Part shown: one piece after another, positions 56,757 through 64,000 of the stretch
Numbering within the stretch: the first letter of the stretch is position 1
How the letters are laid out: each line of letters starts with the position of its first letter
Source of the DNA: Agathobacter ruminis
GTDB taxonomy: Bacteria > Bacillota > Clostridia > Lachnospirales > Lachnospiraceae
Reading direction: 5' to 3'
Assembly: GCF_002735305.1 (NCBI RefSeq)
Contig: NZ_PDYG01000135.1
Coordinates: 1-64,000 of the forward strand
Length of the DNA stretch: 64,000 nucleotides
Notes under the pieces: generated by a model
Databases searched by the model: none
Told to the model about the DNA's origin: nothing
Seen by the model: the letters and a program-made list of their open reading frames with translations, nothing else
Translations under genes and position numbers: made by a program

Positions 56757-59122
56757 TATTCTTTTGCGATGTCGAAAAAGCATACGTTGTGTGCATTGAG
56801 TGTGATGGAAAGCGTCAGCTCTGATTCGACATTCAGGAAAATAACACGTTCCTCGGGCACGCAGGTTTTGCGGAGATAATCCACATCTGCGCGCGCCGGG
56901 GTTTGTATTTTGTACATATATTCCGTTTCGTCAATGATACTTGCACGGAATCCGCCCAAATGCACATCGAGCAGGCTGCCGTGCGCCCTGTCGAGCAGAT
57001 GCCGATGTACGCGGTATTTGCCCGGAGTCAGACCGCTGAGTGTGAATTTCATCGTAATCGGCGGGACGGATTCGAAATAATGATAGACATCCAAAATCGA
57101 ATGTTTCACATTCTTTACCAGTGATTCTACATTTGCAAAATGCGCATAGTTGTAGGTGAGCACCTGATAATTCCCGTCTTTGCTCTGCGTGATGCAATAA
57201 TTTTCTCCCTGTTCAATCAAAAATTCACCCATACGATTCAAAAATGAATATGCATGATAGGCCGGTGTCGGAATCTGGTTCTTGTTGATCAGACTGATGC
57301 CATTGACCAGATAGATGCTCAGATCCTTGGATTTAAAAGAACTGTCATCGAGCATCCAGTAACCGATCATATCGGAATCGGTATGCATTTCAAGCAGGTT
57401 TTTGGTGATGAAAGTTGCCTGAAAACATGATTCGTTGATATAGGTCTGTGGAATCAGCGAGGAATTAAATTCCGTGATATACAATGGAATCTCATGTCCC
57501 ATAATGCTTTTGATACGGTCGAGAATCCACAACTGTTGTGTTCGCAATCCGCGCGCAACGGCGGACAAATCGATGTTGCCAACTTCGTCAAGCGTATATT
57601 GCAAGGTAAAGAAGTGCACGGAAATGAAGTCGGGATGGAGATCACGGTTGCGGAATTCTTCTAACTGATGGATGAGACTGTCTGAATTCATCGAGGTGAT
57701 ATGTCCCGGCCCGCCAAACTTCGAATTTGGTAGATATTTTTTGATCAGGCGATTGATTTTGTTAAAACCCTCGAAATAGTCATCGTCCGATTCGCGTGGG
57801 ATTTTCCACAATTCAAAATGCCATCGGTCCAACCATTCAGCGTCATAATGGTCGGTGACAAAAGCAAGGAATGCCTCAAACATGTTCAGAAAACGTTCTT
57901 TGTTGCTGTAGATGCGCATTGGGACATTGGCCATTGAATAATTCAGATAGTCAAAGGAATTTTTGCCCAATTCGATGAACGGCGTCAGCCCGTTTTCATA
58001 TAACAGATTGAGCACAGTTTGCACATTTGCAAAATAGTAATCATTGCGACCGGCAAGACGTGGGATCATGGTATTGCTGATCATGCCTTCGATGCGCAAA
58101 TAATCGAGATTCAGGTCCTGATTGGCTTTGAGGAGACGCTGCACGAATCCCTGAGAAAGCAGATTGTGTGCGTAACCGACATTGATCAGTTTTGTGAAAT
58201 TATGCGGCATCTGCGTCTTAAGCCCGACAAATGCGGAAATCTCTCTGGTATTAATATTCTCAACTGCCAGTGGCGTTTCGAATTCACGATTTTCGCTGAG
58301 CCATTCAGCGGTGACCGGCGGGGCAGAAGTCGCTTTTTTGCGGTATTCGCGCGGCGAGATCTGGTAGATTTCCTTGAAACGACGGTTGAAAGTCGAAATG
58401 TTCGGGAATCCGTGCTGCACGGCAATGTCAGTGATGCTTTTGCTGGTATACATGATGTCGCGCAGGGTATGCTCGATGCGAAGCTGGTTCAAATATTGAT
58501 TGAAATTCGCATGAAAATGCCGTTTGAAAAATTTGGACAGATATTGTGGTGTCAAAAACATCGAGTCGGCCAGGCTACTTAACGTGATCTGCTGACGATA
58601 GTTTTCGAGCAGGTAAGTGCGAATCTGCGAGATGCGTTCCTGGTATTTGCCACCGTCGTTTGTCGCATCGCTGACGGTGATGGAATAATCTGTCTGCAGC
58701 AGTGCGAGCAACTGATAAATCTGACCCAGCAAAGAAAGCTCATGCAAATCGGAATTGTCCAGATATTGCGATGAAATATTCATAATCAGGTTTTTGATCT
58801 GGATATAATTGCGGTTTGGCTCGAGGATGGAATCACAGAGAATCTGCGCATCAATACAATTGTTTTGCACCATAAAACCGGAATTGATTCCGAAATGAAT
58901 CATGATATTGTCGTTGCTCGGTTCAAACCGATAGGCATGGTTGCTGTGCAAAACCGTCACATTGTTTTGCGGATATTCAATGCTGTCACCGTTCTCGGAG
59001 GTGATGGTAAGCGTGCCGGATATGATATAAATCATGTCAAAAGTGTCGCTCTGGTACGGGATACTCTTTGACAGATGGTATTGTTTTAAGAATGAAATCG
59101 GGAAATCAGAATTATAATTCAT
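56753..59122 (-). CDS. AraC regulator fused to a GH39-like domain (I)
   Basis: 789 residues. A cupin-like sensor (about 1-110) and AraC double HTH (about 165-262, with LADSMFLTPQYLSKFFKRHF and AVQHGFPNISTFNRRFK) are followed by a GH39-like barrel (about 285-789). The GH39 nucleophile glutamate is kept (E551 in LYITEF), but the acid/base motif W-N-E-P reads W-K-I-P at 439-442, so hydrolysis is unlikely. I infer the domain senses a glycoside. ATG 59122 is preceded by GTGGAGAAAG and lies within the end of the next regulator. Confidence 0.9.
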   Translation of the reverse strand: MNYNSDFPISFLKQYHLSKSIPYQSDTFDMIYIISGTLTITSENGDSIEYPQNNVTVLHSNHAYRFEPSNDNIMIHFGINSGFMVQNNCIDAQILCDSILEPNRNYIQIKNLIMNISSQYLDNSDLHELSLLGQIYQLLALLQTDYSITVSDATNDGGKYQERISQIRTYLLENYRQQITLSSLADSMFLTPQYLSKFFKRHFHANFNQYLNQLRIEHTLRDIMYTSKSITDIAVQHGFPNISTFNRRFKEIYQISPREYRKKATSAPPVTAEWLSENREFETPLAVENINTREISAFVGLKTQMPHNFTKLINVGYAHNLLSQGFVQRLLKANQDLNLDYLRIEGMISNTMIPRLAGRNDYYFANVQTVLNLLYENGLTPFIELGKNSFDYLNYSMANVPMRIYSNKERFLNMFEAFLAFVTDHYDAEWLDRWHFELWKIPRESDDDYFEGFNKINRLIKKYLPNSKFGGPGHITSMNSDSLIHQLEEFRNRDLHPDFISVHFFTLQYTLDEVGNIDLSAVARGLRTQQLWILDRIKSIMGHEIPLYITEFNSSLIPQTYINESCFQATFITKNLLEMHTDSDMIGYWMLDDSSFKSKDLSIYLVNGISLINKNQIPTPAYHAYSFLNRMGEFLIEQGENYCITQSKDGNYQVLTYNYAHFANVESLVKNVKHSILDVYHYFESVPPITMKFTLSGLTPGKYRVHRHLLDRAHGSLLDVHLGGFRASIIDETEYMYKIQTPARADVDYLRKTCVPEERVIFLNVESELTLSITLNAHNVCFFDIAKEY

Positions 59123-61496
59123 AAGCTTTCTCCACTTTATAATTGTAATCAATTTGGATAAAAATCACTTCCAGCGACTGTATGGTCGGGGAAAGTGACA
59201 AAATGCCGTCTTCTTTCACCTGCAACGCCTCCAGCTCTGCATGCGGAATCGACAGCGCCTGAAGACAGTCGATATCGGTTTGCGCAAGGTCGGTCACATC
59301 GCGGATCTTGCTGAATTCATGCAGCAGATTACCGGAATGCTGATTCAGCCGGTAAGATTTGACGAGATAACGGCCCGGCACCATCTGTGTCAGGGAAATG
59401 TTGAGCTGTTTTGGTGCGAGCGGCTCAAAGACGAACTCGTCGGACTCGAACAATTCTTTACAGTGTCGGCTTGCAGTTGCTTCCAATGTCAGACCGGGGC
59501 AATGATAAAGCAACAGCTGATAAGAGAATTTGCTGCTTGAAGTCATGATCAGACCCGGATGTGTGCTGACCATTTGCGTACCCAGCTGATTGAGAAAATG
59601 AAATACATAATAGCTTGGCTTGCGGATACCCAGGTAAGTAAAAATACCGGAACCTCCAAACAACAATCCGCGTGAATCGGCATATTCGGTACTGATATCG
59701 GAAAACAGACAATATCCCAACGCATCGACTGACTCGAGGTGTGTTGTCATAAACCATGACAGGGTACATGCGAGAAAGACGGAGTCGTTTAAGAAATTGC
59801 GTTTGTTGTAAAACGGTCCGAATTCTGTCATATAGAGCGGTATGTCGCGGAAATATTTGCGCACCAGAAGCGTGCTTTCACGCGCACGGTCAACCAGGAT
59901 AGAACCGGTCGGCATGATGCCGGAATCCGGGGACAGATCCTTGTTGCCGTAGACAAAAAAGCTGATAAAGTCAAAACGGATTTGCTCTTTTTGGATATTT
60001 TTCAGGATGCCTTCAAACTCCGACAAAGGAAGGATAGACTGATATCCGGGACCACCGACTTTGCAGTCTGGGACATATTCGTGAATGATGCCTTCTATTT
60101 TTTGGTAGGTGGTCAGAAACTGCCACGGTGTCTGGCGCGAGCTGCTGCGATTGGCAAAATCATAGCAGACTTCAAAATGCCAGCGTGACACTTCGCGCAA
60201 TCCGTACCGGTTGTGACAGGTACGGATGAAAACCGGGAGCACACGCTGCAGCTTCTTATAATAACTCTGATAGTTCTCAGAGGAATTAATCAGATAATTG
60301 TCGCCCGTTCCGTGCCCGATATGACGGTAATGATTACCCAAAACAATCATGGGAATCAGATTGAGACTCAAAAACAGATCGAGCACCTGGAATATTTCTT
60401 CGAATACATAAAAGATTTGTCCGTTGATTTCATGGATGGTCATCTCATCAAACAAATCAATGATACGCGCGTACCTGAAATTGATTTCGTGTTGCAAAGA
60501 GATGAGTTGATTGCGGAACTGCGGATTTTCCATATTGGCGCAACGACCGATATTGAGAATTTGACGCCAGGAATTCGGCATCTGTCCGAAGTCGGTGCTG
60601 TAGGAAGTGGAATACTCCTGAATATTGGCAATTTGATTGGATTCGGTTTTTTGCGCCTGATGCACGGCATTGGACAAATACCGGTCAAAGTTGCTCAGTC
60701 GATTCTCTTCCGGGAAAGGCAGTATTTCGCAAGGAAGCAAACTCTCATTTCGAATCTGCTTTGCATTTTTGCCGTAAGATTTCTGCAATGCCTTGTTCAT
60801 GGACAGCGCGGAGTGAAAACCGAGCAATCCTGCGAGTGCCTCCTCCGAAAAAGAGGTATATTGCAGCAAAGGCAGGCAGAGTGTCGCTTTTTGCGCATTG
60901 ACATAATCCTTGAAGGTGCAACCGTATTTCTTTTGAAAAAAGGAAGCCAGATATTGCGGAGTCAGATGCACGGATGCCGCAGCATGATTCAGGCTGATGT
61001 TTTGCAAAAGATTTTCATGGATATATTGCAAAATCTGCTCGTTTGTCGAATTGGTCAGCTCCTGGTCCGGCATATGATCCTCGGCCGGGAAAATGCGCAT
61101 CAGATCATCGATGAACTGAAAATAGTAATGTGAGACCAGACCGGTGCGATAGCTGCGAATCAGATTCTCAAGCGAACCGATGCATTCTTTTAAACGTACA
61201 TTGGTGGGACTGTCATGAATGGATGAAAAAACAGTAAAGTGATCCAAAGATGACAGGAGCAGATAGTTGTTGAGACGGATGACCGCCAAAACGACCTGAC
61301 TGATCGGCTGTATGCTGATTTCCACACCCGGTGGCAGAAGCAGCAGATCTTCCGGCAGGAAATAGGTATTGCGGATCAGCGCTTGTCCGTCGAGCAGCAA
61401 CAGGATGGTAAAATCCTGATGGCGATAGGAGAGCGGCTTGTCTAATTTGTAGATTTCGATTTCCTGAACCGGTTTTTCCAGAGAAATAAATGACAT
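59112..61496 (-). CDS. AraC regulator fused to a GH39-like domain (II)
   Basis: 794 residues, paralogue of the downstream regulator. N-terminal sensor (about 1-145), AraC HTH (about 155-250, HLTPQYLASFFQKKYG), then the GH39-like barrel (about 290-794). The nucleophile E558 is present (LYMTEFG), while the acid/base site reads C-Y-D-F at 444-447 in place of W-N-E-P, leaving an Asp. A distinct ligand from its paralogue is possible. ATG 61496 is preceded by AAGGAG and divergent from the flavodoxin gene; the two regulators form one operon. Confidence 0.9.
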   Translation of the reverse strand: MSFISLEKPVQEIEIYKLDKPLSYRHQDFTILLLLDGQALIRNTYFLPEDLLLLPPGVEISIQPISQVVLAVIRLNNYLLLSSLDHFTVFSSIHDSPTNVRLKECIGSLENLIRSYRTGLVSHYYFQFIDDLMRIFPAEDHMPDQELTNSTNEQILQYIHENLLQNISLNHAAASVHLTPQYLASFFQKKYGCTFKDYVNAQKATLCLPLLQYTSFSEEALAGLLGFHSALSMNKALQKSYGKNAKQIRNESLLPCEILPFPEENRLSNFDRYLSNAVHQAQKTESNQIANIQEYSTSYSTDFGQMPNSWRQILNIGRCANMENPQFRNQLISLQHEINFRYARIIDLFDEMTIHEINGQIFYVFEEIFQVLDLFLSLNLIPMIVLGNHYRHIGHGTGDNYLINSSENYQSYYKKLQRVLPVFIRTCHNRYGLREVSRWHFEVCYDFANRSSSRQTPWQFLTTYQKIEGIIHEYVPDCKVGGPGYQSILPLSEFEGILKNIQKEQIRFDFISFFVYGNKDLSPDSGIMPTGSILVDRARESTLLVRKYFRDIPLYMTEFGPFYNKRNFLNDSVFLACTLSWFMTTHLESVDALGYCLFSDISTEYADSRGLLFGGSGIFTYLGIRKPSYYVFHFLNQLGTQMVSTHPGLIMTSSSKFSYQLLLYHCPGLTLEATASRHCKELFESDEFVFEPLAPKQLNISLTQMVPGRYLVKSYRLNQHSGNLLHEFSKIRDVTDLAQTDIDCLQALSIPHAELEALQVKEDGILSLSPTIQSLEVIFIQIDYNYKVEKAYEL

Positions 61497-61529
61497 GAAT
61501 AACTCCTTTCCCATTACAAGTATAGTTTG

Positions 61530-61535
61530 ATTATA
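61530..61535 (-). promoter_or_regulatory. -10 element of the regulator operon
   Basis: TATAAT on the minus strand, 33 bases before the ATG at 61496; weak -35. The rest of 61536-61710 is AT-rich with no clear operator I can name. Confidence 0.45.
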
Positions 61536-61710
61536 ACGCGTCATGTTAAAAAAATATATACAAAATTAAGATAAAGATGCAAAAATGGGAAAATAGTCTG
61601 CGTAAATAATTAAATCAAATAGAAAATGGAGCAAAACATGAAAAGTAAAAGAGATATAAATTCAGTATGATGATATTGCTAGGAAGGTTAATGGTAAGGA
61701 GGTCATATTC

Positions 61711-62673
61711 GTGAAAGTTTTAGGAATTTCATTTGGTAGATTAAATCAACGTTCCGACGTAATGGTAAAAGAAGCTTTAATTGCAGCAAAGAAGGCAGGG
61801 GCTGATGTGGAATTCATCAATACCGTCCGTTTGAATATCGGACATTGTCGCGCCTGCGACTATTGCAGCAGATGCAAAGATAACGGTGACACGGAAATTC
61901 ACTGCTGTTTCAAAGATGATTATCATATTTTGGAAGAAGCAGTTCTGGATGCAGACGGCATCATCATTGGTGCTCCGGTATATGCAGTTGGTATTGTAGG
62001 ACAGTTTAAGAATTTCGTCGATCGCTTCGGACCGTCACATGATCGTGCGGCTTTGATCGAAGAAAACAAGAAGCGCGAAAAAGAAGGCAAGCCGCTTTTG
62101 GATGAGAGATATTTCAAGGATCGCTACACCGGATATATTTCAGTCGGCGGAGCCGGCACACACAATTGGGTGGCCCTTGGATTGCCGATGCTTCATTTGA
62201 ACGATTTCTCACAGTGCATGAAGTGTGTGGGACATATCGATGCTTATGACCAGGGTCGTACAGGCCATCCGGTATTGAACCGTGAATTGATGGAAACCTG
62301 TGCACAGCTTGGTAGCGCAGTTGCGGAAGCAATCGGAAAGCCATACGAAGAAGTGGATACATGGGTAGGTGCAGACGGCGTTTGCCCTGTTTGTCATAAT
62401 CCGCTTCTGTCAATCAACGGAACAACAGATGTGGAGTGTCCGATTTGCGGAATCTGGGGCAAGCTTTCCGTAGAAGGAGACAAGGTTAAGGTAACCTTCT
62501 CCGAAGAGGAAAAGGCGCGTGCGCGCAATACCAAGATTGGTATTTACGAGCATTATCACGAGATCCAGAATATGATTCCGGTCTGCGTGCCGAAGCTTCA
62601 GGATAATAAAGACTTTATCGACGCGGAGATGGAGAAATACAAAAACTTCGATGAGTATATCAAAACGGTATAA
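61711..62673 (+). CDS. Flavodoxin-like protein with Cys motifs
   Basis: 320 residues. An NADPH-FMN reductase or flavodoxin-like fold (about 1-210) has the early motif GISFGRLNQRSD and a cysteine block CRACDYCSRC (about 46-55) where many iron-sulfur flavoproteins place their cluster. A zinc-ribbon-like pair follows (C225, C228, C243, C246: CPVC, CPIC), then a charged tail of 70 residues. The protein could carry electrons to the flavoprotein next door. GTG 61711 follows AAGGAGG; the next gene begins 25 bases after the stop. Confidence 0.82.
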   Translation: MKVLGISFGRLNQRSDVMVKEALIAAKKAGADVEFINTVRLNIGHCRACDYCSRCKDNGDTEIHCCFKDDYHILEEAVLDADGIIIGAPVYAVGIVGQFKNFVDRFGPSHDRAALIEENKKREKEGKPLLDERYFKDRYTGYISVGGAGTHNWVALGLPMLHLNDFSQCMKCVGHIDAYDQGRTGHPVLNRELMETCAQLGSAVAEAIGKPYEEVDTWVGADGVCPVCHNPLLSINGTTDVECPICGIWGKLSVEGDKVKVTFSEEEKARARNTKIGIYEHYHEIQNMIPVCVPKLQDNKDFIDAEMEKYKNFDEYIKTV

Positions 62674-62698
62674 TTCGGAGCTCGAAGGAGGATACAGT

Positions 62699-64000
62699 AT
62701 GGAAAACTTAAAGACACAGATTGTGGTCATCGCCGGAGGACCATCAGGTTTGTCTGCCGCATGTCAGGCTGCTGAGGACGGCGCAGATGTCATTGTAATC
62801 GAAAAGGCAAATGTGGCAGGAGGCGCAGCCAATATGGGAATGGGACCGCTTGGAATCGGTACCCGCTACCAGCAGCAGCAGATGATTGATGTGACCGTTG
62901 AGAAGGCATTCAATATGTTTATGGATTACACCCACTATAATGTGGATGCCAGACTGGTAAAAAGATATTTCGAACAGTCGGCAGAGACCATTGAATGGCT
63001 CGAGGAAAAAGGTGTGGAATTCGAAGGCGCATTCCGCTATTTCCCACAGTCCGAGGCAACATGGCATATCGTCAAGACCGGTAACAAAATCGGCCCTCGC
63101 GCAGCCGGTCATATGAATAAAGCGCTTTTGAAAGATGCGCAGGATAGAGGCGTCAATGTTCTTTTGGAGACAAAGGGACTTGAGATTATCAAGGATGACG
63201 AAGGCAAGGTTTGCGGCGTACGCGCACAGAACGCACAGGGTGAAGAATTTGTCATCGAATGTAAAGCTGCAATTATCTGTACCGGAGGAGCCGGCGCAAA
63301 TAAGCAGTTTATCCAGGATGAGATTGGATTGGAACAGGGACGTGAAATTTACAATTTCGCAATTCCGGGAATCATGGGTGACGGATTAAAGATGGCATGG
63401 GCTGCAGGCGCAGATCATCTGCCGGTACGCATCGAGCAGGCGGCTGACCTCGGTGGAGGTGAGGAAGCTTCCGGAAATGTCATCAATGTGATGAAACAGC
63501 CGAATCTGATTGTCAACAAATTCGGAAAGCGTATCATGAACGAGGAATTTTCACAGAATACCACCTACCTCGGCAATGTGGCAAATCATCAAAAAGACAA
63601 GACAATTTATGCTATTTGTGATACTGCAACCGCAAAGGGTTATGTAAAGAATGGTGTAGATGTTACCTCACTTGTTACACCTGATCCGGATGTTTCGGGA
63701 TTCTTTGATGATTTTGATGAGTTGGTTGCAAACGGATCAAAGAATTTCTTCAAGGCCGACACCATCGAAGAACTTGCGGGAATGCTTGGCATCGATGCGG
63801 AGACCCTTGAGGAGACCGTTGATGAATACAATGATTTCTGCGATGGCAGAGATGAAGAATTCTTCAAGAATTATCGCTATTTGAAGAAGCTGCGCAAGGG
63901 ACCGTTCTATGCGGCAGCAATTCATCCGGGCGGATACGGCACGGTTGGAGGCATTCGAATCAACGAAAACTGCGAATGCTGCGACAAGGACTTCATGCCG
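62699..64000 (+). CDS. FAD-dependent fumarate-reductase-type flavoprotein (partial)
   Basis: At least 434 residues; it runs off the right edge. The N-terminus has a Rossmann motif (VIAGGPSGLSAACQAA) with an Ala in the first usual Gly position. The flavin contacts are EKANVAGGAANMG, IICTGGAGANKQF and AIHPGGYGTVGGIRIN. This is the fumarate reductase/urocanate reductase flavoprotein type, which reduces activated carbon-carbon double bonds. The domain that binds FMN or heme is not seen at the N-terminus. ATG 62699 follows GAAGGAGG. Likely the partner of the flavodoxin; role in aglycone reduction is inferred. Confidence 0.85.
   Translation, partial: MENLKTQIVVIAGGPSGLSAACQAAEDGADVIVIEKANVAGGAANMGMGPLGIGTRYQQQQMIDVTVEKAFNMFMDYTHYNVDARLVKRYFEQSAETIEWLEEKGVEFEGAFRYFPQSEATWHIVKTGNKIGPRAAGHMNKALLKDAQDRGVNVLLETKGLEIIKDDEGKVCGVRAQNAQGEEFVIECKAAIICTGGAGANKQFIQDEIGLEQGREIYNFAIPGIMGDGLKMAWAAGADHLPVRIEQAADLGGGEEASGNVINVMKQPNLIVNKFGKRIMNEEFSQNTTYLGNVANHQKDKTIYAICDTATAKGYVKNGVDVTSLVTPDPDVSGFFDDFDELVANGSKNFFKADTIEELAGMLGIDAETLEETVDEYNDFCDGRDEEFFKNYRYLKKLRKGPFYAAAIHPGGYGTVGGIRINENCECCDKDFMP

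Noticed and set aside
56753-61496. Active GH39 xylosidases
   Set aside because: Acid/base motif altered in both and an AraC DNA-binding domain is fused upstream.

Overview
The window looks like a chromosomal segment of an anaerobic gut or rumen Firmicute, most likely Lachnospiraceae or a close relative (inference). The evidence is strong AGGAGG-type ribosome sites, sigma-A promoters with extended -10 boxes, a DUF4358 lipoprotein next to MBOAT and DHHW acetylation proteins, InlB-type repeats on secreted proteins, a split cobalamin methionine synthase, and C-glycoside deglycosidase-like genes of a type known from gut Clostridia. No tRNA, rRNA, CRISPR array, prophage or intact transposase was seen.

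Layout. 1-660 is a 54-bp tandem hairpin array that runs off the left edge. 0.8-4.5 kb (minus) is a proB-proC-xpt-flavoprotein operon. 4.6-8.9 kb is a large secreted GH16 beta-glucanase. 9.0-14.4 kb carries an XRE regulator, then NERD-like, HAD, LytR-CpsA-Psr and VanZ-like genes, probably for the cell envelope. 14.7-22.9 kb holds a beta-helix protein, a CHAP wall hydrolase and a papain-like protease with InlB repeats. These are punctuated by four copies of a REP-like element, and two of the copies bracket a promoter plus a c-di-GMP-I riboswitch. 22.9-27.2 kb (minus) is a transglutaminase/DUF4358/MBOAT/DHHW polysaccharide acetylation operon. 27.2-28.1 kb is a gene-free composite repeat with a long cruciform. 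28.2-35.0 kb has a GH25 muramidase, an L,D-transpeptidase and a second papain-like surface protease. 35.0-39.1 kb contains a leaderless ABC ATPase, pyrC, small proteins, and a K+ channel with a 50-residue membrane protein. 39.2-41.0 kb is a chemoreceptor. 41.1-46.8 kb is a methionine/one-carbon operon with the MetH reactivation domain as a separate gene. 46.8-52.5 kb is a three-gene signalling operon: a GGDEF cyclase, a 7TM-lipid-kinase fusion and a hybrid histidine kinase.

52.6-64.0 kb is the most interesting region. It has a Gfo/Idh/MocA oxidoreductase, a MATE transporter, and homologues of both C-glycoside deglycosidase subunits (DUF6379 and a TIM barrel). Two tandem AraC regulators follow, each fused to a GH39-like domain whose acid/base site is altered. 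Then come a flavodoxin-like protein and a fumarate-reductase-type flavoprotein that runs off the right edge. Together these suggest uptake or export, 3-oxidation and cleavage of a plant glycoside, followed by reduction of the aglycone, under sensors built from former glycosidases. The substrate is not determined by the sequence.

C-di-GMP may link parts of the window: a GGDEF protein would make it, and the riboswitch before the surface protease would read it. All start sites were chosen from ribosome-binding sites and overlaps; functions rest on motif recognition, not on database searches.
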